A DNA stretch of 64,000 nt from assembly GCA_028571685.1 (NCBI GenBank), contig CM053152.1, positions 20,096,001-20,160,000 of the forward strand, in the 5' to 3' direction. This DNA is from Heterohyrax brucei (lineage: Eukaryota > Chordata > Mammalia > Hyracoidea > Procaviidae). A program made the position numbers and the translations under genes. Shown piece after piece: positions 22,429-33,267 of this stretch (the first letter of the stretch is position 1; each line of letters starts with the position of its first letter). Under the pieces are notes generated by a model. It saw only the letters and a list, made by a program, of their open reading frames with translations. It searched no databases and was not told the DNA's origin.

Positions 22429-22806
22429 CAGTGATGGCCTAGCTGGGCCTAATATTAAACACAGCTGTTATACTTGGTGTTGGCATTCAAGGCCCCTAGC
22501 AGGTTGTTGGAGAAAGCTATATGATATAGTGAGACAATGAGGATGTAAGAGAAAGCCCTCCAAAAGGGAGTAGCATGTATGTGGTATAGCCTGTAAGAGC
22601 TGTAGGAGATCCAGTCACTGTGGGTTGAAGGGGAGTGTCAAGTCAAGGAGGTAAAATTTGAATCAATATTTGAAGCATAGGTAGGAGGATGTAGATGGCC
22701 TAAACAAAAAGGAGGAGGCAGAGTAGTTCTTCTAGAGCAGGGTTACTGGATTAGCAAAGAGTCAGCGAGGGGATGGGAAGACCCTGGACCACCTTTGCTG
22801 ATGCTT
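22429..22806. other. No feature recognised
   Basis: Purine-rich in parts; no open frame of note. Confidence 0.5.
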
Positions 22807-22816
22807 CAGAGCTTAG

Positions 22817-23055
22817 GCCTTCAATGCCTTCAGTGCAGCTTCAAATTCTTCCTTCAGTACCATCAGCCTCTGATCATATGCTACATCTTCAAATGGTTGA
22901 ACATTGACCAGTCCTTTCCGGTATAATGACTGTGTGTATTCCTTCCATCTTCTTTTGAGGGTCCCTGAGTCGTTTAATATTTTCCCTGTAGAATCCTTCA
23001 CTACTGAGGCTTGAATTTTTTCAATTCTTTCAGATTGAAAAATGCAGAACATGTT
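22817..23055 (-). pseudogene. RTE ORF, linker between endonuclease and reverse transcriptase (inverted piece)
   Basis: 79 codons read RRWKEYTQSLYRK and LKEEFEAALKALKA, the linker just before the polymerase in BovB/RTE proteins (compare the KRRWQEYTEELYKK type). Further inverted RTE sequence continues to 23287 without a long frame. Confidence 0.85.
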
Positions 23056-23287
23056 CTTCCCTTCTGGTTTTCCATTACCAACTCTTTGAACACGTCATTC
23101 TAATACTTTCTTTTGTCTTCTTAAGCTGCCCTTTGAAATCTTCTGTTTAGGTCTTTTACTTCACCATTCCTTCCTTTTGCTTTAGCTGTTCAGTGTTCAA
23201 GAGCAAGTTTCAGAGTCTCTGCTGACCTCCAATTTGTTCTTTTCTTTCTTTCTCATCTTTTTAATGACCTTTTCCTCTCCTCATTGA

Positions 23288-24660
23288 GGCATTGGCAAAA
23301 AACAAGCCTCCAGGAATTGATGGAATATCAATTGAGATATTTCAACAAATAGATGCAGTGCTGGAAGTGCTCACCTGTTTATGCCAAGAAATTTGTAAGA
23401 CTGCTTCCTGGCCAATTGACTGGAAGAGATCCATATTTATGCTTCAGTCAATCCAACCAAATGCAGAAATTACTGAACAATATCGTTAATATCATGCCAG
23501 CCACAGCCAAGTACCATCAAGTTGGATTCGACTCATGGTGACCTATCACACGCAAGTAAAATTTTGCTCAAGATCATTTGAAAGTGACTGCAACGGTAGA
23601 CTGACAAGGAATTACCAGAAATTCAAGCAGGATTCAGAAGAGGATGCAGAACCAGGGATATCATTGCTGATACCACATGCATCTTGGTTGAAAGCAGAGA
23701 ATACCAGAAAGATGTTTACCTGTGTTTCATTGACTATGCAGAAGCATTTGAGTGTATGGATCAGAACAAACTATGGCTAACATTGTGTAAAATGGGAATT
23801 CCAGAACAACTTAATTGTGCTCTTAAGGAATCTGTACATGGATCAAGAGATATTTGTGCAAGCACAACAAAGGGACACTGAATGGCTTAAAGTCAGGAAA
23901 GGTGTGTATCAGGGTTGTATCCTTCCACCATACATTTTCAATCTGTATGCTGAACAAATAATCTGAGAAGCTGGATTATATGAAGAAGAATGAGGCATCA
24001 GGATTGGAGGACAACTCATTAACAACCTGCATTACACAGACACCACCACCTTATTGCTGGAACTAAAGAAGATTTGAAACACTGAAGAAGATCAAAGACC
24101 ACAGCCCTCAGAATGGATTGCACCTCAACATCAAGAAAACAAAAATCCTCATAACTGGACCAGTAAGCAATGTTGTTATGTGGAGAAAGGATTGAGGTTA
24201 TCAAGTATTTCTTTTTACTTGGGTCCACAATCAATGCCCAAGGAAGCAGCAGTCGAGAAATCAAAAGATGCATTGCACTGGAAAAATCTGCTGCAAAGGA
24301 CCTCTTTAAAGTATTGAAAAGTAAAGATGTCACCTCGAAGACTAAGATGCAGCTGATCCAAGCCGTGGTATTTTCAATCACATCATATGCATGTGAAAGC
24401 TAGACAATATACAAGGAAGACAGAAGAAGGACTGATGCCTTTGAATTGTGATGTTGGAGAAGAATGCTGATTGTATCATGGACCATCAAAAGAACAGACA
24501 GATCTGTTCTAGAAGAAACACAACCAGACATGCTTCTTGGAAGCAAAGATGGCAAGACTGTGTCTTATGTACTTTGGACACGTTGTCAGAAAGGATCAGT
24601 CCCTGGAGAAGGACATCACGCTTGGTAGAGTGGAGGGTCAGTGAAAACAAAGAAGACCCT
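23288..24660 (+). pseudogene. RTE reverse transcriptase (sense piece, degenerate)
   Basis: It starts NKPPGIDGISIEIFQ (fingers), then FIDYAEAFECMDQNKLW in the palm (motif A with Asp), QGCILPPYIFNLYAEQI, and a destroyed catalytic box: the codons at about 24030-24045 give Tyr-Thr-Asp-Thr in place of Tyr-Ala-Asp-Asp. The C-terminal part is in another frame (24170-24403). Several stops and a micro-insertion interrupt it. Confidence 0.88.
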
Positions 24661-24849
24661 TGACTAGATGGATTGACACAGTGGCTGCAACAACACACTT
24701 AGGCAAAAAAACAATTGTGGACATGAAGCAAGACCAGGTAGTGTTTTATTCTTTTGTGCATAGGGTCGTTGTGAGTCAGAACTGATTCAGTGGCACCTAG
24801 TAACAAAAACAGAGCTTAGAAGCCCTGGTGGTTCAGAATTTAGTGTCAA

Positions 24850-25595
24850 GTCTAAATAGTAGAGAGACACTCAAGGCACCTCAGTCTACCCTCAGTGCCC
24901 TTGCCTTTGTTACAGCCTGCAATTATTATTCACTTTACATGGAGTCTTTGCAAATATCTTACCAGTCCATTAAACATATTGTCATCTTTGTGGTCTTTGC
25001 CATTTCTCTTTCCTCTGCCTCACACTCCCTCCACTGAGGGAGCTCTTTATCTTTCAAGCTCAACATCATTTTTTTCTGTGGTGCCTTTCTTCAGCATTCC
25101 CACCCCAAGGAATAATGAAGTACCCTCTACCATGCTGCCAACCAGTGGTTCTCCCCTTTTAACTCTTAATCACCTCCCTTAAGGTTTGACCTTCTTAAGT
25201 GACAGAGTTGTTAGGATTGATAGCAAACTTCTCAGCCAGATCTCCAAAGCCCATTTAATTCTTCGTTTAGTTAAAGTAAAATGCTGCATTTGAGAACTGG
25301 CCAAACAACATTCCTTCAAAGGAAGGCGTATCATCTGACTTGAGGTATTAGGACAAGTCAGTGTAGGACAAATGTTAGCAGATGGGGTCTGGTAGACAGG
25401 AAATGTAAAGTATAGGCCCTAGAATGAGAACTTACAGGTGTCAAAAGCCCTGGTTCTTTTGCACCATCAGTAAGATTTGCGAGGAAGAGAGAAGGTAAGG
25501 AAGGGAATTCTAGTTGTCTACTATTGGGGAAGAATGCATGTATCTGTGCATGTTTTTCTATCTGCACTGAACACGTAGGCAGGCTATGCCTCAAA
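24850..25595. other. No feature recognised
   Basis: Open frames at 24828-25182 and 25358-25594 have no recognisable similarity. The first bases (AGAAGCCCTGGTGG, 24821-24834) may be a SINE head. Confidence 0.4.
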
Positions 25596-25599
25596 ATTC

Positions 25600-26165
25600 C
25601 AGGCAGTCATTAGACTGCTAGGAATGAGACATGTACGCCCACTGTCTGCTGCGGGCTGCTGGGAATGCGCTGTCCCGCCTATTGCTTTACTGATGCAGGT
25701 TTAGGCTTTTCTCAGGCATGGCAGAGCCTCTCAGAAAACCTGACCTTTGCCTCTTTCTCCTTCCTTTTATCTCCCACCTTATTGATCCTTCTGCACACAG
25801 GTTTAGGACTTTCTCGGGTACCGCAGAGCCTCTGAGAACACCTGACCTTTGCTTTTCTCTCTTATCTAGTGCCTTGATGATACTTCTGCGTATGGGTCAG
25901 CCAATCATGAGATGCCTCAATAACATTGTAACCACTTTTTTGCAAAGTTGACCGCCCTGCCAACCTCCTCCTAATTGTAGCCCTGTAAATAAAGTTTCTT
26001 ATTGAGGAATGGTGGCCATTGTTCTCCACCAGGGACCTTGGTCCCACCTGGCCTCATCTTTATCCTGTGTGATGTGTTTCTTGTGTGAGTGAGTTTTTTT
26101 CTCATCCCCCTTCCTATCTCCCTTGGATACAGATTTTTCCCAGTGTTGGTCACTGGGATGCTGGA
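25600..26165 (+). repeat. Solo LTR of ERV1 type with duplicated U3 block
   Basis: Features are a direct repeat of about 53 bp (25698-25750 and 25800-25852, GGTTTAGG...TGACCTTTGC), AATAAA at 25988-25993, and T/C-rich U5-like sequence to about 26165. Enhancer duplications of this kind are usual in gammaretroviral U3. No internal retroviral sequence adjoins it. Boundaries are approximate. Confidence 0.6.
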
Positions 26166-26326
26166 TGCAACAAATGTCATTAACCATTCCACAGATGCTA
26201 CATTCATCTGTGATAAAGCCAAACACGAGGGACACTTACACAGTGTTGACGACGTCTAAGTCTTTGTTACTATTTATAGAATGCAAATGGTAAACAATAC
26301 CAAATTCTCAAAAGGGAAGCCCTTAC

Positions 26327-26832
26327 TGTCTTAGTCATCCAGTATTGCTATAAATACCACAAGTGGATGGCTTTAACAAAGAGAAATCTACATTCTCATA
26401 GAACAGCAGGCTGAAAGTCCAAATTCAGGGCATCAGCTCCCGGTGAAGTCTTTATAGGCGCTAGAAGAAAAACCTTAACATCAGTCTTCCTCTGAATTGG
26501 GAGTTTTTGAGGCGCAGACACCCTGGGTCCAAAGGATGAGCTCTGCTACCTGTATGACACTGCTTCTTTCCTGATAGTTATGGACCTCACTGGTATGAGG
26601 TCCCCAACTTTCTGCTTGCTTCACTTTCTTTTATATCCCAAGAGACTGCGCCAAGGCACAAAGCAATCTTATAGATTGAGTCCTGCCTAGCTAACATAAC
26701 CACTGTCCATCCTCCCTCATTGACATCATAGAGGCAAGATACACAGCATATAGGAAAATTACACAGTACCAGGAATCATGGCCTGTAGAAATCGCTACAC
26801 ATTTTGGGAGGGACACTATTCAATCCATGACA
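26327..26832 (-). repeat. MaLR-type solo LTR (family D)
   Basis: The minus-strand ends are TGTCATGGATTGAAT and GACTAAGACA, giving TG...CA termini. The flanking 5-bp duplication is CTTAC (26322-26326) / CTTGC (26833-26837) with one mismatch. The family is shared with 44599-45122 and 20425-21142. Confidence 0.85.
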
Positions 26833-26872
26833 CTTGCCCTTCTCCTAAATTACACATTTCCATTCTTATATC

Positions 26873-27053
26873 AGGAACCCTGGTGGCCCAGTGGTTAAGT
26901 GCTATAGCTGTTAACCAAAAGGTCAATGGCTGGAATCCATTAGATGCTCCTCAGAAACCCAGTGGGACAGTTCTGCTCTGTCCTATAGGGTCATTATAGG
27001 TCAGAATTGATTCAACATCAATGGGTGTTTTTTTGTTTTATTTTGTTTTGTTT
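26873..27053 (+). repeat. AfroSINE
   Basis: GGAACCCTGGTGGCCCAG head to a TTTTGTTTTATTTTG tail. Flanking ATTCTTA repeats (about 26862 and 27054) suggest the target duplication. Confidence 0.92.
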
Positions 27054-27059
27054 TATTCT

Positions 27060-27840
27060 TACTCTGCTGGGCAGGTGAGATGCTATGTTTACAACACTGC
27101 TGCCACTGGCTACTACCAAATTACCTAAAGCTTCTGCTTTGCAACTGACAGCTCGGCCTCACTGAATCTTGCCTCACTAGTGGGAAGAACCCAGCAAAGA
27201 ATCTCTCAAACCTCTGCCACTGGGCCTTTCTAAGCCTCTGCCATTGGCTCCCACCGTACTACCTAAGTTTGTGGGGCTCTCTCACCACCATGTTGCCTGT
27301 GCTTCCCCTACCTATCTGGTCAAGTATAATAGCTCTTTTTGTTCCATTGGCATCTGGCTCCACCTTGCTGTAGGAAGCCCTCTTACAGGGTCCTCCAAAG
27401 TAATTCCTGCATTGGGGCACACTCAGGCCTCTTCACTACATAGACAAGTGTCACATCTCTTTAGTTCCACTGGCAACTCTCCAGCTTGAAGGCACACAAT
27501 TTTTGCTCTTTGGGCAACCGTGCCACCACTACCATCTTGTGCCATTCTCAATGTTCACCCCTTTTTCTGGTCTAGAAGATTCTCGGCATAAAGACCCTGG
27601 GTCCTTGGTCCAGAGGACATATTCTGCTTTAGATTCTTCTTGATAGTATGAGGTCCTCTCTTCACCTCTGAGAGACTGATCCTTATATAAGCAAATTCCT
27701 TGTCAGTTTCAAGACCTGGCCTTCCTACTAGGATCATAAACTGAGTGATTCCTTTGGTAGGCCACAAATAACTCAACGTGCATAGTAAACCGAACAACTC
27801 TTTGCAAGATTGTGCCCCGTTAATCATTCTGGGAAAGTTA
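27060..27840 (-). repeat. LTR-like sequence, probably MaLR type
   Basis: 27590-27700 (CCTGGGTCCTTGGTCCAGAGG, GATAGTATGAGGTCCTC, GAGAGACTGATCC) matches the antisense interior of family D LTRs. The CT-rich remainder is unassigned. The open frames in it look fortuitous. Confidence 0.4.
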
Positions 27841-28342
27841 GAAGACTGTGGCTAGTAAGGTTGTATAAAAGAAATTTGCTGCAGCACATTTTGGCTCCTA
27901 CCTGTCCTGTAGAGTACAAAGACCCTTGATTCAAAGACCCAAGATCTGATGATATTTGATAGCTGACCAGGTTCTAGGTGTGTGACATAGTAAGAACTTG
28001 TCAGAAGGTGGTTTCTTGGTTAGTGATAGGCTTTTACCAAAGAAAATGAGACGGTGGGATCTCTATATGATTCCATATAAGCATTCACACTTGTCACAAG
28101 CTGTTAACATGGATGCTAGGAAATAAAGCACCTCCTCAGACTGCAGATTTTTCTTACTGTGCTGTGGAGCAGTGCCATCTAGTGGAAATTTGCACAAACT
28201 GTTCCCAGTCTGGAACTCATGAAAAAACTCTATCTTCTTTAACAAAAAACCGCAATTATTTTATATATAAAGTACCCAAGACCAAGACAAAACCTCAGTG
28301 AAAAAGACTCTTTACAAGATTATAATGCGTTTCATTTCCAGC
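27841..28342. other. No feature recognised
   Basis: No open frame or repeat that I can name. Confidence 0.5.
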
Positions 28343-28699
28343 TTGTTGTTAAGTGCTGTTGAGTCAGTTCCAACTCATAATGACCCTATGCACAACACAA
28401 CAAAACTCTGCCCAGTCTTGTGCTGTGTCCACAATCATTTTTATGCTTAAGCCTATCATTGCAGCCACTGTGTAATTCCATCTCGTTTAGAGTCTTCCAC
28501 GTTTTCACTAATCCCCCACTCTACCAAGTATGATGTCATTCTCCGGGGACTGATCTCTGCTGACAACATGTCCAAAACATGTAAGACATAGTCATGCCAT
28601 CTTTGCTTCCAAGGAGCTCTCTGGTTCTACTTCTTCCAGAACAGATCTATTTGTTCTTTTGGTAGTTCATCGGTCATTCAGTATTCTTCTCCAACATCA

Positions 28700-29200
28700 C
28701 AATTCAAAGGCATCAATTGTTCTTCTGTCTTCCTTGTACATTGTCCACCATTCACATGCATATGATGTGATTGAAAATACCATGGCTTGGATCAGCTACA
28801 TCTTAGTCTTCAAGGTGACATCTTTACTTTTCAATACTTTAAAGAGGTCCTTTACAGCAGATTTTCCCAGTGCAGTGCGTCTTTTGATTTCTTGACTGCT
28901 ACTTCCATGAGCATTGGTTGTAGACCCAAGTAAAAAGAAATCCTTGGCAACCTCAATCTTTCCTCCACTTACTAACATTGCTTACTGGTCCAGCTGTGAG
29001 AATTTCTACTTTTTGATGTTGAGATGCAATCCATACTGAAGGCTGTAGTCTTCGATCTTCTTCAGTAAGTGTTTCAAATTTTCTTCAGTTCCAGCAATAA
29101 GGGGGGTGACAGCTGTATAATGCAGATAGTTAATGAGTTGTCCTCCAGCATAATTACCAGGTTCTGAAAGCCTGCCTTTGGAGTTGTCCTCCAGCATAAT
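28700..29200 (-). pseudogene. RTE reverse transcriptase C-terminal region (fragment)
   Basis: Frames at 28796-28978 (LLGSTTNAHGSSSQEIKRR) and 29006-29197 (LQYGLHLNIKK). The catalytic box is ruined (Tyr-Thr-Ala-Val at about 29110-29125). Upstream of it, 10 bp of RTE are replaced by a 149-bp L1 segment. Confidence 0.8.
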
Positions 29201-29341
29201 TACCAGGTTCTGAAAGCCTGCCTTTGGACTCTATACACCTCGGCTCCCCTAGCCTATCTTTCTGCCTCTACCATGTGGTAGCCATACAGACACGCTTGTG
29301 TGGGACGTCATCTTGATCCACTGGGAAATGGAGAAGCCCAG
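29193..29341 (+). repeat. 149-bp L1 5'UTR segment embedded in the RTE
   Basis: It matches 30171-30319 of the neighbouring L1 over exactly 149 bp with four differences, all C here and T there. It replaces the 10 bp CATCAGGATT (sense; compare 24000-24003 region) without a target duplication. A 46-bp tandem duplication (29137-29182 and 29183-29228) spans the left junction. Confidence 0.88.
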
Positions 29342-29850
29342 CCTCATTCTTCTTCGTATAATCCAGCTTCTCAGATTATTTGCTCAGCATACAGATTGAA
29401 AAGGTATGGTGAAAGGATACAAACCTGATACATGCCTTCCCTGGTTAACCACGCAACGCTCCCTTGTTCTGTTCAGACAGCTGCATCTTGATCCATGTAC
29501 AGATTCCTTAAGAACACAATTAAGTTGTTCTGGAATTCCCATTTTATGCAATGTTAGCAATAATTTCTTCTGATCTACACAGTCAAATGCCTTTGCATAG
29601 TCAATGAAAGACAGTCTGTCAGTTTGTCATGCTGTGGGAGCTTGCATGTTGCTCTAATACTGGAAGCTATGCCACTGGTATTTAGATAAAAGCAGGGTCA
29701 CCCATGGTAGACAAGTTTCAGCTGAGCTTCCAGACTAAGAAAGACTAGAAAGAAGGACTCGGAAGTCTACTTCTGAAAGGAATTATACAGGAAAAACCTT
29801 ATGAATAGCAATAGAACATTGTCAGATACAGCGCCAGAAAATGGGCCCCC

Positions 29851-31905
29851 AAGGGGGCGGAGTCAAGCTGGCAGACTAAATGCACGTCTCCCTAAATCCC
29901 TCTGGAAACCAGGACCAGAAATGATAATTAAATGGAGCCTTCTGGATACCTAGTGAGCCCGGAGATGCAGCATAGGGCTGTTAATTTGGTCTTCATAACA
30001 CTGAATGAAAAACCTCCTCTGTTTCCCTGACCCCAATCTCAGTAAGCAGAGGCTTACACAGACTGGAGGTAACTCACCATTTTGATTTTTTTTCCCTCTG
30101 TCTTGGCCAGCAGGCAGAGCTGGGACTTGACTAGCTGCTAGTCTTGGACACACTGCTGGTGGGACTGGCCAGCATAATTACTAGGTTCTGAAAGCCTGCC
30201 TTTGGACTCTATATACCTTGGCTCCCCTAGCCTATCTTTCTGCCTCTACCATGTGGTAGCCATACAGACATGCTTGTGTGGGACGTCATCTTGATCCACT
30301 GGGAAATGGAGAAGCCCAGGCCAAGGCCCTGGCCAGACTTGGTTCCTAGGCTGTGAGGTGGCACCTGCCAGGGGAGAGTGTTTTTCTGCAAGGAGGTGGT
30401 GTTTTGCACAGTGTTGCCTGGGGCTAGGGCCCAGCGGCAGAGGCTGTGGACTCTGGGCATTTCGGTGCTCTTGGCCTCTCTTTCTGACAGGAGCTTGGCC
30501 ACGGCCGGCTGGCAAGCTTGTGCAGGATGCCATCTTGTTTTACTAGGAAGAGGAGTCATCCATACAGAAGCCTCAACTGGACCTAATTCCTGGGCTAGGA
30601 GGCAGTGCCTACCCAGAAGAGGCTGCTTTTCCAGCAGAAAAACGGAGTTCTACACAGTATCGCCTACATCTGGGGCCCAACAGCAGGGGCCAGCAGGCCC
30701 GTAGCCTTTCTGTATTCTGAGCTAGTTTATAACATCTGGGGTTCAATATAGAGGTGCTTACTTTGCCAGCTGGTTCACCAGCTGGGAAGAGGGACGTATA
30801 CACCTGAAAACCTGACTGACTTTGGAAGTCATCAAACACTTTTTCCTTCTCATTTTAAGACAGCCTAGAGAAACAACAGTGGTCCATCTTCACAGCAACT
30901 CTCTCAGCCTCTATTGACCACATGAAGCCCCAAAAGCAACAAACTCTGGAGAAAAGCATAAACATGAAATCACCCATGGCATCAGAAGGCCCCAAAAGAA
31001 ACCGCTTCAGAACTTCCCAGACAAAGAAGCTCTTCTGAAACTATCAGAAGGTGAATACAAAAGGATTATATTGAGAGCCCTCCTAGACCTTCTACAAAAT
31101 GCAACAGAGCAAAATGAAAAATTAAGCAAGCTGTTCGATCTGATGGACCATCAGTACTCGAAACTTCAACAGATCAAGAACAAAATGAAAGCCAAGAAAA
31201 CAGAATGGAACAAATGGAAAAGAGAATTTCTGATTTGGAAGACAGAGCTACTGATGCCAGCATTTATGAGGAAAAATTAGAAAAAAGAAACAAGAAAAAT
31301 GAAGAAGCATTAAGAAGCACATGGGACTCTATTAAGAAGAACAATCTGTGATTAATTGGAGTTCCTGAACAGGGTGAGACACCTGAGAGCACAGAGAGTA
31401 TTGTTGCTGAGCTGCTGAGAGAAAACTTCCCTGAAATTATGAAAGAAGAGAATATAGATATCCAAGATACATATTGAACACCACTCAACATAGATCTCAA
31501 TAGAAATACTCCAAGACATTATAATCAAGCTTAACAAAATGAAACATAAGCAGAATCTCTTAAAGGCAGCAAGACTCAAAACAATGCTAACATTCAGAGG
31601 AAAACCCTGTAGGCTTTCATCAGATTTCTCAGCAGAAAAGATGCTGGTACAGAGACAGTGGCATGACATATTCAAAGCCTTGAAGGAGAAGAACTTCCAA
31701 CCAAGAATTACATGTCCTGCAAACTTATCTTTCAAGTATGAAAATGTAATGAAGACATTTGCAGATAAACAGAAACTCAGAGATTTTGTAAAAACCAAAC
31801 CAAAACTACAAGAAATACTGAAAGAATTGCTTGGCTTGGAAGGACAAAACCACTAACTTTATATTTTAGAAGGACACATTATCCAGAATCCTACTTAGTT
31901 AGAGA
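29851..31905 (+). mobile_element. Half-length L1: 5'UTR plus ORF1, no ORF2
   Basis: It begins GGGGCGGAGTCAAGCTGG, the same start as the L1 at 56482 (GGGGTGGAGTCAAGATGG). It continues through a GC-rich 5'UTR and ORF1 and ends in the inter-ORF segment at about 31905. Flanks AGAAAATGGGCCCCC (29836-29850) and AGAAACTGAGTCCCCC (31906-31921) look like an old target duplication, and RTE sequence is continuous across it. There is no ORF2 and no poly(A). Confidence 0.7.
30922..31856 (+). pseudogene. L1 ORF1 (RNA-binding protein), degenerate
   Basis: It starts at ATG 30922. In the family this is the coiled-coil trimer that binds L1 RNA. Seen here: a coiled-coil part (30990-31250, KLSKLFDLMDHQYSKLQQIKNK), an RRM-like part in a shifted frame (31350-31470, LIGVPEQGE), and the C-terminal domain (31539-31856, QWHDIFKALKEKNFQPRI; DKQKLRDFVKTKP). 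Frameshifts at about 31280 and 31490. It is colinear with ORF1 at 57466-58422. Confidence 0.9.
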
Positions 31906-32049
31906 AGAAACTGAGTCCCCCACCCTAGGTTGTAAGACACTCTGAAAATGACTGGAGAAGAGCTACCTCCTCAAAGTAAAGTTGACCTTAATGAAGTAGA
32001 AGGGTAAAGCCTTCAGGATCTTTATTTGCTGATGTAACACAACTCAAAA

Positions 32050-32300
32050 TGAGAACAAACAGCTGCAAACATCCATTAATAATCAGAACATGGAATGAAT
32101 GAAGTATGAACCTAGGAAAATTGGAAATTGTCAAAAATGAAACAGAACACATAAATATCAGTATCTTAGGCATTAGTGCACTGAAATGGACCAGTATTAG
32201 CCATTTTTAATAAGACAGTTATGGTCTACTATGTCAAAAACAAAAACTTAAAGAGGAACGGTGCTGCATTCATTGTCAAAAAGAATATTTTACTAATTTC
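32050..32300 (+). pseudogene. RTE endonuclease N-terminal piece
   Basis: In sense it reads a diverged N-terminus of an apurinic-type endonuclease: CTTAGGCATTAGTGCACTG corresponds to the ILGISELKW motif, where the catalytic Glu codon appears as GCA (Ala). It ends abruptly at about 32300. Confidence 0.55.
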
Positions 32301-32304
32301 TTGG

Positions 32305-33265
32305 AAAGGTATGGTGAAAGGATACAACCCTGACGCACACCTTTCCAGACTTTAAACCATGTTGTGTCTGTTTGTTCTGTTTGCACTATTTTCTTCAGCC
32401 TTAGAATCATTTTATCACTTAACAAACACTTTTTGCTCAGGAGTGCAGTGGTGTGAATGCAGGCACCACTCAGCCCTCAAAGGATGACCTGTGTACATTC
32501 ATAATAATCATCTAGGCACATTCCCTAAATTTAAAAAATCTGCTTCACATAATATGCAGTCTAAAAATTTCTGAGGAGAAAACTTAAGTTTACACAATTT
32601 TCTAGAGCACTCAATATGTTTTTATGTATGACAAATTTTCTCTTCACTTCTTTCAGCCTGAAACACAATGGTCACATCCTTCTTTTTCGTTTTCTAACTC
32701 CAGATTTTTTGCACATTTCATTATGGTACTTTAGATTGTCCTCTGAAACTGTTCTTTGAAACCTTCTGTACAGCTATTTTACTTCATTGTTTCTTCTATT
32801 AGCTTTACCTATACTGAACTTTACAGTAGGTTTTGAAGTCTCTTCTGATATCCATTTTGGTCTTTTTCCTTTTTAATGACCTCTTACTTTCTTCATATAT
32901 GATGTCCTTGATGTCACCCTACAACTTTTCTGACCTTTGATCATTAGCACATCAAATCTTTTCTTGAGATGTCTCTAAATTCAGGCATACTGTGTACTTT
33001 CTTTGTCTTTGGCTTCACCTTGAATTTGCACATGAACGGTTGACAGTCCATTTGAGAGTTAGATTCTTGCTTTATTTTGGTTAATAACATTGAACTTATT
33101 CATTGTCACTTTCCACAGATGTAGTCAGTTTAACTTCTGAGTAAGTAATCTATCTGGTGAGGTCCATTGTATTGTTAAGAAATAAGTCATAGGTCTTTGA
33201 GAATTCTATCATGCAATTTCCACCATCCTTGGAAAAATGGCTGATTCTAGGATCAGATTAGGAAA
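32305..33265 (-). mobile_element. RTE fragments, minus strand (second copy)
   Basis: 32305-32385 (GAAAGGTATGGTGAAAGGATAC) matches the same RTE position as 29395-29420. 32640-33265 matches the region between endonuclease and polymerase (TTTCAGCCTGAAACACAATGG; compare 23025-23060). The piece between, 32386-32639, is not RTE and is unassigned. Confidence 0.6.
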
Positions 33266-33267
33266 TA

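Larger units (their letters stand above)
22817..24809 (+). mobile_element. RTE with inverted 5' segment (twin-priming structure)
   Basis: 22817-23287 is RTE on the minus strand and 23288-24809 is RTE on the plus strand. The outer end of the inverted block (GCACTGAAGGCATTG in sense) is the sequence immediately upstream of the start of the plus block (AGGCATTGGCAAAAAACAAG). A single perfect 10-bp duplication, CAGAGCTTAG, flanks the pair (22807-22816 and 24810-24819). Both blocks therefore arrived in one insertion. The plus block holds a 49-bp micro-insertion at 23495-23543. Confidence 0.93.
28343..32300 (-). mobile_element. RTE mosaic: 3' half on minus strand, 5' end on plus strand, with a half-L1 inside
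   Basis: 28343-29614 is RTE on the minus strand, from the 3' tail (antisense of CTTAACAACAAG) back into the palm (antisense of TTTCATTGACTATGC). At 29614 it switches to plus-strand RTE 5' leader sequence. That leader runs to 29850, is interrupted by an L1 (29851-31905), and resumes at 31906 into the endonuclease start (about 32050-32300). The order fits a second inverted (twin-primed) RTE. Identification of the 5' leader relies on my memory of the family. Confidence 0.65.

Noticed and set aside
29137-29228. Direct repeat as a CRISPR or satellite unit
   Set aside because: Only two 46-bp units exist, and they span an L1/RTE junction; it is a local tandem duplication in a mammalian repeat.
30246-30704. 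Overlapping GC-rich frames on both strands as a CpG-island gene
   Set aside because: The interval is L1 5'UTR, matched by 56700-57250.
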